Source: an uncultured Lachnospiraceae bacterium (GTDB taxonomy: Bacteria; Bacillota; Clostridia; Lachnospirales; Lachnospiraceae). Taken from it: 64,000 nt of DNA. Made by a program: the position numbers and the translations under genes. Position 1 is the stretch's first letter; every line of letters begins with the position of its first letter. Positions 1-8,667 of this stretch are shown piece after piece. The notes below the pieces were generated by a model. It made no database searches, was not told where the DNA came from, and was given only the letters and a program-made list of their open reading frames with translations. The DNA is taken from the NCBI GenBank assembly GCA_946615865.1, contig CAMOIJ010000003.1:54149-118148 (forward strand), in the 5' to 3' direction.

Positions 1-2386
1 CCGGGAACTCAAACTCTTTCACTTTTGACTCACCACCCAGCTCATAATTGACTGTGATCGTGGTGATCCACTGTCCGCCGCTGAAAATCGTAAGATGGCC
101 GCCGGCATTGTCTTCAACCGTCTTGGTTCCGGCACCGATCACCTCAGGCAAAGTGTGCTCATAATGATCGGAAGCCGACGGATCATATGTGATCTCAGCC
201 TGAGATGTGATGTTCGTCGCGTCATTTGCCGTGATATCATACCCGAGTTCCAAATGATCGACCATCTGATACCAATATAGGTGATCAAAACTCAACTCCG
301 GCTCCACCAGCGTGACGCCGGGCAGCGGTATAGATGCCATCTCCACAGAAAGCGGGCGATGGACTTTGTAAACGGCTCTATCCGGATCGATTGTATCGGT
401 ACCCGTTCCTTCTGTATGGCAGATCAGGTAATAATGCGTCGCTCCTTCCGCGTCCGCGAGAGGCGTGGCGTCCAGAGTTCCCTCATAGTGGAAAGTCAGA
501 TTTTTATGGTCCCCATCGATCACAGGTCCTGTAGGGCCGGTTACCGGGCTGGGATCCAAACCGTTCCAAACGGTCCTTGTACTTCCGATCTTATTGCCTT
601 TCTTATCTTTCCATCCTATATCGATTCCGGTCACATTTATATTGTATTCATGGCGGTCATCGGCCGGATATTCGAAAACAATGTCCGCTGTAACTGCCTG
701 GCTGTCAACGTCAGTTCCGCTTCCCGAAACTCCCAGGCCATATAACGACAGGTTCCCCTTGAACTCCGGCGGCATTGAAACGCTGACAGTGCGCGTCCTG
801 TTTTCTCCGTGCAGCGTGTAGTTCAGTTCCACTTCAACCGTCCAGGAGTCGCCGCTGTGGTGCCACCACAGTTTATCTGAGCCGTCCGCATTCACGCTGA
901 TCGGGCCCGATCCTGTTTGTTCAGTCATTGTAACCGTCTTTGAGGAATCGATATCAGACGTCACTGTCGCGACTGACCTGATATCCTCGGCGTCACCGGG
1001 CGTGATCGTATATCCGACTTCAATATGATTGAGTTCGTCCCACAAATAAATGTAGTTGATCGTCACCTCCAGATCCTTTTCGATCTCACAGGGCGTCGAC
1101 CGCCCGAATGTCGGTTCGTGAATCGTATATACAGTCCCGTCCGTATCGGTTCCGGTGCCCTTCATGTAATAGTCGAGGTAGAAATGCGTGGCTCCCGCTG
1201 CATCCGCGGGCGGAACGACGTTGAGAAGGTCGTGGTAATCAAATGTCAAAACCTTGTAGTCCCCATCAGTTGTCGGTCCTGTGGGTCCCGTGATCGGAGA
1301 GGTTCCGGTGCCGTTCCAGACTGTTTTTTTGGTACTGCCGACTTCCTCGTATGTACTGCCGCCTCCGCTGAGAGGGACCTCCTTCATCCAGCCCATCTCT
1401 ATTTTGGCAAATGACACGTCATAGGTATGGCGGTCATTCTTTCCATACCTGAATTTAATCGTATCGCTGACGACTTTATTTGTAGTCGAGCTGTTTCCCG
1501 ACAGATACTGCGGATCCAGCCACAGGAAGTCCATGAACTCCGGCTGCGCCGTATTGCTGACGGTGAGAGTCTTGCTCTCCCCGTTAAGCGTATACGCAAG
1601 CGTCACGTCTGTTTTCCATTCGTCCGCGCTCATATACGTGATCTTCCCGTAACCGTCCGCGTTTGCGTCGATCGTTCCGGCGCCCGTCTTGGAGGGCATA
1701 CCGACCGTCATAGACGGATCCCTCATAGAGGTGACAGTGGAGTAGGATGTGATAGATTCCCCATCGTTAGCTGTGATATTATACTCCACCTCAATGTGAC
1801 CCAGGCAGTACCAGTAATAAACATGAGCGATGCTCACAGTGGGATCCTTGTAGGTCGGTTCCTCCGGCTCTACAGGTAAATCAGGCTCAGTCGGGCTGCT
1901 TGGCTCGTCTTCAGGTTCGGATGTCTCCGGTGAATCCTCCGATGTCTCCGGCGAGTCTTCCGGCTCATCGAGCTCATCGGGCGAATCCGGCGTTTCAGAA
2001 CTGCTTGTGGAAGCCGGTGTCTCAGGCGTCACAGGCTCTTCCGGCTTTTTGGGTTCTTCAGGAGTTTCCGGAATGTCCTTGTGCTCCTCCGGGTTTATCG
2101 GGGGCTCCGGCATATCGGGCTCAGAAGGTTCCTCCGATTTCGTCTCTGATGTGACTACCGTCTTCTTTTCATCAGTCTGGGGCTCCGTTCCCGGCATCTC
2201 CCCGCCGGGACGAGTGGACACAAGCAGCAGGAGCAGCAGCCCGATGAGCGCAAAAAACAGGAACCGCTTCGGGCTGTTCCTTCTTTCCGGCCCGCGTGTC
2301 CCATAAATTCCTTTATGATGTTTTCCGCCCTTTATCGGTTCGTACGGCTCCGCATACTCCGGGTACTGGTCGTTGATCTCACGCAT
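1..2386 (-). CDS. Membrane-anchored modular surface protein, 5' part (C-terminus beyond window)
   Basis: The frame stays open from the ATG at 2386 to the window edge, about 795 codons, so this is the N-terminal part of a larger protein. Residues 1-41 are cytoplasmic and basic, residues 42-57 are a Leu-rich membrane segment, and roughly residues 60-185 are a Pro/Glu/Ser/Thr-rich stalk. After that come at least three repeats of about 258 residues. Each starts with a Tyr/Trp-rich strand followed by a motif like HIEVxYxITxxD, and each contains TSPITGPTGP or a close variant and an ATHFYL-like motif; repeat starts fall near 1840, 1060 and 290. The layout suggests an exported beta-sandwich adhesin or cell-wall protein. 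No sorting signal is visible because the 3' end is missing. A purine-rich GGGGA precedes the start. Function unknown; confidence in a real coding region is high. Confidence 0.85.
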   Translation of the reverse strand, partial: MREINDQYPEYAEPYEPIKGGKHHKGIYGTRGPERRNSPKRFLFFALIGLLLLLLVSTRPGGEMPGTEPQTDEKKTVVTSETKSEEPSEPDMPEPPINPEEHKDIPETPEEPKKPEEPVTPETPASTSSSETPDSPDELDEPEDSPETSEDSPETSEPEDEPSSPTEPDLPVEPEEPTYKDPTVSIAHVYYWYCLGHIEVEYNITANDGESITSYSTVTSMRDPSMTVGMPSKTGAGTIDANADGYGKITYMSADEWKTDVTLAYTLNGESKTLTVSNTAQPEFMDFLWLDPQYLSGNSSTTNKVVSDTIKFRYGKNDRHTYDVSFAKIEMGWMKEVPLSGGGSTYEEVGSTKKTVWNGTGTSPITGPTGPTTDGDYKVLTFDYHDLLNVVPPADAAGATHFYLDYYMKGTGTDTDGTVYTIHEPTFGRSTPCEIEKDLEVTINYIYLWDELNHIEVGYTITPGDAEDIRSVATVTSDIDSSKTVTMTEQTGSGPISVNADGSDKLWWHHSGDSWTVEVELNYTLHGENRTRTVSVSMPPEFKGNLSLYGLGVSGSGTDVDSQAVTADIVFEYPADDRHEYNINVTGIDIGWKDKKGNKIGSTRTVWNGLDPSPVTGPTGPVIDGDHKNLTFHYEGTLDATPLADAEGATHYYLICHTEGTGTDTIDPDRAVYKVHRPLSVEMASIPLPGVTLVEPELSFDHLYWYQMVDHLELGYDITANDATNITSQAEITYDPSASDHYEHTLPEVIGAGTKTVEDNAGGHLTIFSGGQWITTITVNYELGGESKVKEFEFP

Positions 2387-2540
2387 AGGCTTCCCCTTTT
2401 CCTATGTCCCGCTGCGGGTTCCCCATAATCTGATCTATGATCGGGATTTGTTAAATATAAGACATGAAAATGAAATATTTCGTTAACAATATACTACTGG
2501 GCGTCCGCCTCAATGTCAACAAGATTGGTCAAAATAGCAA

Positions 2541-2571
2541 AGAAAAAAGCCCGTGATTTCGTCACGGGCCA
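2541..2571 (-). terminator. Rho-independent terminator of the GPH symporter gene
   Basis: An 8-bp stem (GCCCGTGA/TCACGGGC) with a 5-base loop is followed on the minus strand by a run of T. It lies just past the stop codon of the transporter gene. Confidence 0.85.
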
Positions 2572-2582
2572 CAGACTCTCTC

Positions 2583-4070
2583 TCATTTCTCGTTATTCTC
2601 CCTGATCCTCTTTCGGTCCTCCTCGGAATACTTCTCGACATCCATTTTCCACAGGAGAATGATGGAAATCGTAAAGGCGATCAGGTCCATCCCCAGATAA
2701 GTAAAGATCAGTACATTCTCCACCGCTGCCGGCTGTCGTACCAGCGACGCGTCGTACCCGGCAAGGCCAAGAAGGCCGCTTACAATACCTACTGCAAGGC
2801 CCCAAAGTCCCACCATGATCGCGCTGTAGACAGACATCGTGAAGCCGTCGCTGCGAAATCCGTTCTCTGCCTCCAGGTGATCCAGGACGTCAGAAATGAG
2901 CGCCAGCAGGATAAACTGCGAAGGCACAATACCGATCGCCTTGAGCGCCACGCCGGCGCACACTATTTTGAAATCATGTACGCCGAGGAACGCGGCCAGC
3001 CCGCCTGCCAGCGACAGGATCAGCCCGGTGACGATGGATCGCTGTTTGCCGAACTTGTTGGCGAGAGGCCACACTATGAACATACCAAACGCCGCGGGAA
3101 GGCCGCCGATCAGGCCAAGGGCGCTCATCAATGCTCCTGAAGCTTTTTCAGGGTCTTCCGCCCATAGAACGCTTTCAAACATCCACCGCGAGTAGAAGCT
3201 CATGGAAGTGTTCTTGATCAGCTGTCCCATCAGATAGAACAGCACATACAGCATGACCATCCACCAGTAGCGGCTGCGGAAGCAGGCCTCCCTGTGCCTT
3301 GCGGCCGGAATCTCCTCCTCTCCGGGCTGCTCCATTGTCTCCTCCGTTATGCGCTCCCTTGTGAAAAAGAACTCAGTCAGTATCCCGGCAGCCGTAACAA
3401 GGGCCAGGACAATCGCCAATGTTCTCCAGTGACGATAGGACGCCGCGGCGTCGAGTTCCCTTCCGTCGTACACGAACATGTAACTCTGCAGGAGGACCGG
3501 CACGAGAATGCTCGCCCCTATACCTGCCGCCGCCACAAGGGCCGCGTTGGACGTCGTCGCCAGAATCCCCCTCTTATTGCTGTCCCGGGTCGAGAGCGAT
3601 ACCATCGAACTGTGCGCAGTATAATAGCAGGGATACGCAAACGCGTAGTACAGGTTGTAACTAAAAGCGATCCAGATCATCTCCAGGATAGTTCCGTTGT
3701 TGGGAGATGAAAAGATGAGCAAAATAGCGACGATCAGGAGAGGGATCGACGCCAGCATATAAGGACGGGCCTTTCCCGCTTTCGTCTTCGTGTTGTCGAT
3801 CCACCTGCCGATCGTGAGATTTCCAAACACCACAAAGATCACCGATACGATCGGAAGAAGCGCCGCGAACGCGCCGAAGGCGTGTTTGGTCCATCCCAGG
3901 ACGTCCGCGTAATATCTTGTCAGATACGCGCCGAAGATCGCGTTCGTCAGCATCGCGCAAAAAGGCGCAAGAAAATAGCCGAGAGCGATCTCCGGCAATC
4001 TGATCTCGTCGCTGCTGATCTTAGTATGAAACGCGGGCTGCTCAACGATCTTTTTCAAAAAATCCATCAT
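2583..4070 (-). CDS. GPH-family (glycoside-pentoside-hexuronide) cation:sugar symporter
   Basis: The 495-residue protein has about twelve hydrophobic segments and the MelB/XynP-like pattern: an N-terminal KISSDEIRLPEIALGYF stretch, the loop 2-3 sequence GRWIDNTKTKAGKARPY, and the R-D-x-N-K-R-G motif after the fourth segment. Such proteins import glycosides with Na+ or H+ across the plasma membrane; the substrate cannot be inferred. A charged central loop (TMEQPGEEEIPAARHRE) joins the two halves. Two ATGs stand in tandem at 4070 and 4067; the second is better spaced from GGGG. The gene stands alone and has its own terminator. Confidence 0.85.
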   Translation of the reverse strand: MMDFLKKIVEQPAFHTKISSDEIRLPEIALGYFLAPFCAMLTNAIFGAYLTRYYADVLGWTKHAFGAFAALLPIVSVIFVVFGNLTIGRWIDNTKTKAGKARPYMLASIPLLIVAILLIFSSPNNGTILEMIWIAFSYNLYYAFAYPCYYTAHSSMVSLSTRDSNKRGILATTSNAALVAAAGIGASILVPVLLQSYMFVYDGRELDAAASYRHWRTLAIVLALVTAAGILTEFFFTRERITEETMEQPGEEEIPAARHREACFRSRYWWMVMLYVLFYLMGQLIKNTSMSFYSRWMFESVLWAEDPEKASGALMSALGLIGGLPAAFGMFIVWPLANKFGKQRSIVTGLILSLAGGLAAFLGVHDFKIVCAGVALKAIGIVPSQFILLALISDVLDHLEAENGFRSDGFTMSVYSAIMVGLWGLAVGIVSGLLGLAGYDASLVRQPAAVENVLIFTYLGMDLIAFTISIILLWKMDVEKYSEEDRKRIRENNEK

Positions 4071-4191
4071 CTTCCCCTGTATTGTGTAATAGTCTGATGG
4101 CTGTTAATAAATTATAACATTTCGAGTTGGTTTCCGCCCGAATCGGCCGCGAATTCTCCCTCCTTCCATACAATATTTTCCTTTTTGCGGA

Positions 4192-4219
4192 TATAATAAA
4201 AAGAGCAAGCTTAAGGAGG
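4192..4219 (+). promoter_or_regulatory. -10 box and strong ribosome binding site for the O-acetyltransferase gene
   Basis: A perfect TATAAT at 4192-4197 precedes AAGGAGGG at about 4212-4219, seven bases before the ATG. No good -35 is visible, so the promoter assignment is an inference. Confidence 0.5.
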
Positions 4220-4226
4220 GTATCCC

Positions 4227-4892
4227 ATGAACAATATTGAACGCAGAGACAGCGGCATTCTGTACATTTCCGATGAATCCGTTTTTGAACAGCAAAAACG
4301 CGCCCGCCGTCTCACCCAGAAACTCAACACAATGGACCGATCTGATTTCGAGGGCATCAGCGCTGTCGTTAAGGAACTGCTCGGCAAGTCAGAGGGCGCC
4401 TTTATCAATCCGCCTTTTTACTGCGACTACGGCTTCAACATTGAAGTCGGCAAGAATCTGTTCTGTAATTACAACTGCACCATTATTGACGTGGGCAAAG
4501 TAGTGATCGGCGACAACTGCCAAATCGCCCCCGGCGTCTCCATCTATACGGCCGGCCACCCGGTCCATCCCGCCGCGCGCAACACTGCCTATGAGTACGG
4601 GATCGACATCACGATCGGCAATAATGTCTGGATCGGAGGAAACTCTGTCATCCTGCCCGGCGTCCATATCGGCGACAATGTCGTGATCGGCGCCGGAAGC
4701 GTCGTCACCAAAGACATTCCTTCCTGGTACATCGCCGCGGGAAATCCCTGCAGGCTGATCCGCAAGATCACCGAAACTGACCGCTATACCTACTTCAAGG
4801 GCACGGTGGCTGACCCGGAGTGCGAAGCCGACATGCGGCGCATGTGGGAGGAAAACACGGATCCCGTGAAATACCCTACTGCCGAGGACTGA
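4227..4892 (+). CDS. Sugar O-acetyltransferase (maltose/galactoside acetyltransferase family)
   Basis: The 221-residue protein has an N-terminal helical cap (residues 10-60) followed by a left-handed beta-helix of hexapeptide repeats (VGKVVIGDNCQIAPGV, ITIGNNVWIGGNSVILPGV, IGDNVVIGAGSVV). The catalytic His is in the YTAGHPVHP segment near residue 110. LacA/Maa enzymes transfer acetyl from acetyl-CoA to sugars, probably to detoxify non-metabolisable ones. The tail of about 35 residues after PCRLIRKI is a little longer than usual. Its neighbour is a sugar symporter on the other strand, so a joint role in sugar handling is possible but unproven. Confidence 0.88.
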   Translation: MNNIERRDSGILYISDESVFEQQKRARRLTQKLNTMDRSDFEGISAVVKELLGKSEGAFINPPFYCDYGFNIEVGKNLFCNYNCTIIDVGKVVIGDNCQIAPGVSIYTAGHPVHPAARNTAYEYGIDITIGNNVWIGGNSVILPGVHIGDNVVIGAGSVVTKDIPSWYIAAGNPCRLIRKITETDRYTYFKGTVADPECEADMRRMWEENTDPVKYPTAED

Positions 4893-4920
4893 ATCACAAA
4901 CTAAATCAAATGCAAATATA

Positions 4921-4967
4921 GCCCCGGGCAGTTAGTAATATTCCACTAATACCAACTGCTCGGGGCT
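4921..4967. terminator. Hairpin terminator between convergent genes
   Basis: A 13-bp stem (GCCCCGGGCAGTT pairing with AACTGCTCGGGGC, one G-T pair) follows the acetyltransferase stop and faces the HAAS gene. T-richness is modest on both sides, so it may serve both genes. Confidence 0.65.
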
Positions 4968-5005
4968 TCATTCCTTAACCCTTTGTCATAGAGAATCCCT
5001 CTCTA

Positions 5006-6139
5006 TTATACGGGCTCGCCATACCGGCTTTCTATCACTTTTTTGACAGCTCCCGCCGCGATCCAGATCAGCCACGAGATACCCCAAAGGCCCGTCATGA
5101 AACTGATGCCGAAATAGAGACATGTCACGATTTCCCAGTAAATGGGCATCAGGGTGCGGAGATTGTTGTCTCTGTAGTAAAACTTCTCTTTCCTGCCCTT
5201 ATTGCCCTTTCTGCCTGTGCTGACATAGCGCCTGCCGCCTGATGTGCCGCCATAGCCGGCGCCGCCTGCATCTGAGCGATCATTAAATGTACCGCTGTAC
5301 GCTTCGCGGTTCATGCTTCTTGCCCTGGCCGCCCGCTCCTGGGCTTTCCTGAGCCTCTTGTACAGCGCCTTCTTCGAGCCGTGGTAGACAAGCAGGAAAA
5401 CTCCCGCCCCGACTAAAACAAGCATCAGCGCCGGTCCGAAATTGTCGCCGAACAGAATTGCCGGAACGATACTGAGAATGATCATCACAATGCCTGTGAC
5501 CTTCTGCTTCGTACTCTCGTTCTCGGCGATCCTCTCCTGGTCCGCCACGATCTCCTCCGCCTCTCTGTCAAGTTCGAGGGGCTCCGAGTCGATAAACTTC
5601 CAGGGCTTATTATAAGCGCCTGAGATCAAAAAGCAGGCCACCGCCGCCGCGATGAACACGAACAGCAGCGCTATGCCAAAAGATTGCACCGCTCCGCTGA
5701 GCCAGTTATCCCCGGGAATATCCAGAAGGATCGGTCCGGTCACAGATGTGATGCACAAAAAGATCCCGAAGCACTTTAACATCGCCGCGAAGTTCCCGAC
5801 GCCCAGATAGTCGCATACTTCCCCGGCGGAGATCACTCTGAACTGTTCGTGATCTTCCGGAATGGGATCATCCGCGGTTCTCTCCTCGCTCTGCCGGGCA
5901 GAATTCTGCCGCGCTTCTCCCATATATTCCTCAATCCCGAGGGTCTGCGCCAGTTCCTCAAGGTTTCCAAACTCCGAGATCACAGTTCCGACCGCCTCGT
6001 TCTCACCGCAGCCCTCCGCGATCAATTCCGTATATTTGTCTTCCATCATCGCCGCGAGCTCTTCGTAAGCCTTGCGGACTTCCGGCGTATCAGGAAGACC
6101 TGCAAACATCGTACTCAGATAGTTTCTGATCGTTTCCAT
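5006..6139 (-). CDS. HAAS/DUF1700-like multi-spanning membrane protein, partner of PadR
   Basis: Residues 1-75 form the helical 'permease prefix/HAAS' module seen in PadR-linked membrane proteins, including the EAVGTVISEFGNLEELAQTLG stretch in two parts. Residues 130-180 and 215-250 hold four hydrophobic segments, and two more lie near the C-terminus (residues 335-370). Between them is a basic, low-complexity Arg/Gly/Ser linker. Proteins of this class are usually encoded beside a PadR repressor, as here: the PadR gene ends 12 bases upstream. The role is unknown but is often linked to envelope stress. AAAGGAG precedes the ATG. Confidence 0.7.
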   Translation of the reverse strand: METIRNYLSTMFAGLPDTPEVRKAYEELAAMMEDKYTELIAEGCGENEAVGTVISEFGNLEELAQTLGIEEYMGEARQNSARQSEERTADDPIPEDHEQFRVISAGEVCDYLGVGNFAAMLKCFGIFLCITSVTGPILLDIPGDNWLSGAVQSFGIALLFVFIAAAVACFLISGAYNKPWKFIDSEPLELDREAEEIVADQERIAENESTKQKVTGIVMIILSIVPAILFGDNFGPALMLVLVGAGVFLLVYHGSKKALYKRLRKAQERAARARSMNREAYSGTFNDRSDAGGAGYGGTSGGRRYVSTGRKGNKGRKEKFYYRDNNLRTLMPIYWEIVTCLYFGISFMTGLWGISWLIWIAAGAVKKVIESRYGEPV

Positions 6140-6151
6140 GCTGTCTCCTTT

Positions 6152-6517
6152 CTACCTGGCGCCGCCATCGGTCAGCGCTCTCGTTCCTGTCACAGAGATG
6201 AAGTGCTCGACCACTTCCTTAGTCAGATTCCACTCCTCGCATTTCTCTCTGTAATACTCTCTTCCCGCATCGGTTATGCTGTAGTAAGTGCGCCGCTTTC
6301 CGTTCTCCGCGCTGCGGCTGAAAGAGACGATGTAGCCGTTCTTCTCCATGCGCGTGAACGCCGAATAGAGCGTGGTCTCCTTGATCACATACTTCCCGTC
6401 GGAGAGCTGCCGGATCATCCTTGAGATCTCATAACCGTAGGAAGGCCTGTCCAAAAGAAGGTATAGAATGATCGTATCATTATATCCGCGAATTACATCG
6501 CTGCTGATCGTAGTCAA
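6152..6517 (-). CDS. PadR-family transcriptional regulator (TTG start)
   Basis: The 121-residue protein is a PadR winged helix: YNDTIILYLLLDRPSYGYEI, then the IKETTLYSAFTRMEKNGYI recognition region, the Y-Y-S-I-T-x-x-G-R wing, and a C-terminal dimer helix. The best start is TTG at 6517, because AAAGGAGG lies seven bases before it; an upstream ATG in the same frame would add 85 unrelated residues and has no such site. It is the first gene of a two-gene unit with the HAAS membrane protein, and PadR proteins normally repress their own operon. Confidence 0.88.
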   Translation of the reverse strand: MTTISSDVIRGYNDTIILYLLLDRPSYGYEISRMIRQLSDGKYVIKETTLYSAFTRMEKNGYIVSFSRSAENGKRRTYYSITDAGREYYREKCEEWNLTKEVVEHFISVTGTRALTDGGAR

Positions 6518-6566
6518 GTGCCTTCCTCCTTTCCTGCGTGCCATATATTGACAGTCGGTGTATCGC

Positions 6567-6623
6567 CTGTCGTTACAACGTCTGTCGTAGTATATCTGTC
6601 GTAGTAAGAATATAGCACTATAT
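6567..6623 (-). promoter_or_regulatory. Candidate PadR operator region with iterated motif
   Basis: Upstream of the PadR start the heptamer CTGTCGT (plus strand) recurs at 6567, 6582 and 6596, spaced 15 and 14 bases. Next to it is the palindrome ATATAG-CA-CTATAT at 6610-6623. The position suits autoregulation; binding is inferred. Confidence 0.45.
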
Positions 6624-6703
6624 AGCGCATTTGTAAAGGGGGTGGAGAAGAGGATATATTCTTCATACGTTTTTTGGCCCGTTACGTACCTGATTTTTAC
6701 AGC

Positions 6704-6733
6704 AAAGACCGGACTCACTGGAGTCCGGTCTTT
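6704..6733. terminator. Perfect 13-bp hairpin, possible bidirectional terminator
   Basis: AAAGACCGGACTC and its exact complement enclose a four-base loop. It lies between phased array A and the PadR promoter. Only short T runs flank it. Confidence 0.5.
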
Positions 6734-6802
6734 GTGTGATCTGAATCTAATATAAATCATTGTATCCGGCATGAGGATCAGCCTGAGCGGTTACTTGTTC
6801 TC

Positions 6803-7154
6803 CATCGGATTTGACTTAAGGCCATATTTGGATGTAGCCCTTTTTGGCGTTTCTTGCCGGGTGCCCCATCGGATTCAACTAAAACCATATGTGGATGTAG
6901 CCTGTTTTGGTGTTTATTGGTTTGTACTACATCGGATTCAGCCAATGTCTCGATTTGGATGTAAAATTCAAGCAAGACAAGCTTTGCGAAATCCATCGGA
7001 TGTGGCGAAAAACTGGAATAGATGTAGAAATTCAGTTGAACTGACATTTCGAGCTACATCCGATTTGGCAACAAGCCGGAAATGGATGTAGAGTTTGTGC
7101 CAGACAAGCATTTTGAACTACATCCGATTTGACGACAAGCCGAAAAGGATGGAG
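6803..7154 (+). repeat. Phased repeat array A: six CATC...GATG units, 63-64 bp period
   Basis: CATC occurs at 6803, 6867, 6930, 6994, 7057 and 7121, and GATG at 6831, 6894, 6958, 7021, 7085 and 7148. Spacing within a unit alternates 28, 27, 28, 27, 28, 27. The inner and outer sequences have diverged between units while the spacing has not. In unit 5 the arms are a full CTACATCC/GGATGTAG. It lies between the 3' end of the SRAP gene and the promoter side of the PadR gene and is not coding. The outer segment GAGTTTGTGCCAGACAAGC of unit 5 is nearly repeated, reversed, in array B. Confidence 0.85.
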
Positions 7155-7211
7155 ATTTTGTGCTGGACACGCCTTAATCCTTCACGCTTAATACAACAGC
7201 CTTGAGTTTCT

Positions 7212-7799
7212 CTAAAATTCAAAACTTATCTGCTCGTACGGCCTCTCCGCCTTCAGCATCGGCAGCTCCTTTGTCAAAATATCGCCGGCCTTTGCAGCGT
7301 CGCTCACCCAGGGAAGCACTTCATCCCCGGTAAGGATGAGCGGCATCCGGTCGTGCACCGGCTCCATGGAGGCGTTCGCCTCTCTGGTCAGCACGACAAA
7401 CCTCTTCTCCTCGCCGTAAGGCCGGAAGATTCCCGCCAGATAGAGGATCGGCCGGTCAGGAAGGGTGAAGATCACCTTTTCTTTCTTTTTGTCCCATTCG
7501 TAGAAGCCCGCTGCCGGCAGCGCACAGCGCCGCCCGGCAAAGCTGTCCGCAAATGTCGGCCGGTCTTTCACACTCTCCGCCCGAGCATTGATGAGGAGCC
7601 TTCCCTTGTCAAATCCCGGAAATCCCCATAGAAGAGGCTCCATACAGACGCCGCTTCCGGTTCCGGCGGCAATCGCCGCCGCGCTCATTCCAGGCGTATA
7701 GTCCCCTGCCCGGAGCCTCATGACCTCGCCAGCCAGGTCGGGGAAGTCCTCGAGAAACGCGTCCTCCGCGTCGTCATTCCAGAAGTACCTGCCGCACAT
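7212..7799 (-). CDS. SRAP (HMCES/YedK-type) abasic-site DNA-protein crosslinker
   Basis: The 195-residue protein matches the SRAP family. Cys2 follows the initiator Met and is the residue that forms a thiazolidine crosslink with abasic sites in single-stranded DNA once Met is removed. The other active-site residues are visible: N71-A-R-x-E75, E101 in GFYEW and H149 in HDRMP. It shields abasic sites during replication. It starts two bases after the purine nucleoside phosphorylase stop, so the two are surely co-transcribed. The alternative 'SOS-associated peptidase' label refers to the same family. Confidence 0.93.
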   Translation of the reverse strand: MCGRYFWNDDAEDAFLEDFPDLAGEVMRLRAGDYTPGMSAAAIAAGTGSGVCMEPLLWGFPGFDKGRLLINARAESVKDRPTFADSFAGRRCALPAAGFYEWDKKKEKVIFTLPDRPILYLAGIFRPYGEEKRFVVLTREANASMEPVHDRMPLILTGDEVLPWVSDAAKAGDILTKELPMLKAERPYEQISFEF

Positions 7800-7801
7800 C
7801 T

Positions 7802-8629
7802 TCAGATTCTCCTGACGACTTCCTTTACAAGTCTCTGAAGCTCTTTGCCGGCGCGGTTCGCCACCTTCTGGATCTCCTCATGTGAAGTCTCGAAGGTCGT
7901 ATTTACGATGGCCATATCCGTTATGCAGGTGATGCCCATGATCCGCATGCCCATGTGCTTGAGCGCAACACCCTCGCAGCCCGTGCTCATTCCTACCGCG
8001 TCTGCGCCGAGCATCGCGTACATCGCGACCTCGTTGGGCGTCTCATAGGCGGGACCTGTGATCTGAAGATAGAAGCCATCCTCAAGTTCAATGCCGAGGT
8101 CATCCGCTGTCTTATGCAAAAGCTCCTGCAGGTCTTTGTCATAGATCGCGCTCACATCGGGGAAGCGGACGCCCAGTCTGTCGTCATTGGGGCCGATCAG
8201 CGGCGAAGGCACAAATGCCGTGTTCTGGTCGTTGATGCACATCAGTGTGCCGGGATGGAAATTCTTGTTGAGGCCTCCAGCAGCATTGGTCAGGATGATC
8301 ACGTCTACACCCAAAAGCGCCATGACACGCACCGGCAGCACTACTTTCTGCATGGGATAGCCCTCATAGAAATGCACTCGGCCGTTCATCAGGACCACCG
8401 GGATCGAATCGATATAGCCGAAGATGTACTCTCCCTTGTGGCCTTCCACTGTCGAGCGAGGGAATCCCTCGAGTTCGGAATAGGGAATTCTGGTCACAAC
8501 TTCGATGTCATCCGCCAGTCCGCCGAGGCCGGATCCAAGCACGATACCTACCTTCGGCACAAAGTCTGTGCGCTCGCGCACTGCGTTCAGAGCCAGTTCA
8601 TAATCCTTCAAATTTGCGTTATCTGCCAT
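7802..8629 (-). CDS. punA: Purine-nucleoside phosphorylase, trimeric (PunA) type
   Basis: The 275-residue enzyme cleaves purine nucleosides with phosphate. Seen motifs are the phosphate loop GSGLGG (32-37), GHKGEY, the NAAGGLN loop, GPAYETPNE with the purine-binding Glu, and GADAVGMST. The base-recognition position that is Asn243 in human PNP (ITNKV) reads ITD here, Asp238. In mammalian PNP an Asp there favours 6-aminopurines, so adenosine use is possible. It is the third gene of a GNAT-mazG-punA-SRAP run, with GGGGA before its ATG. Confidence 0.9.
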   Translation of the reverse strand: MADNANLKDYELALNAVRERTDFVPKVGIVLGSGLGGLADDIEVVTRIPYSELEGFPRSTVEGHKGEYIFGYIDSIPVVLMNGRVHFYEGYPMQKVVLPVRVMALLGVDVIILTNAAGGLNKNFHPGTLMCINDQNTAFVPSPLIGPNDDRLGVRFPDVSAIYDKDLQELLHKTADDLGIELEDGFYLQITGPAYETPNEVAMYAMLGADAVGMSTGCEGVALKHMGMRIMGITCITDMAIVNTTFETSHEEIQKVANRAGKELQRLVKEVVRRI

Positions 8630-8667
8630 TTTGTTCCCCTTTCTAAATCTCGCCGGTCATTCCCGGT

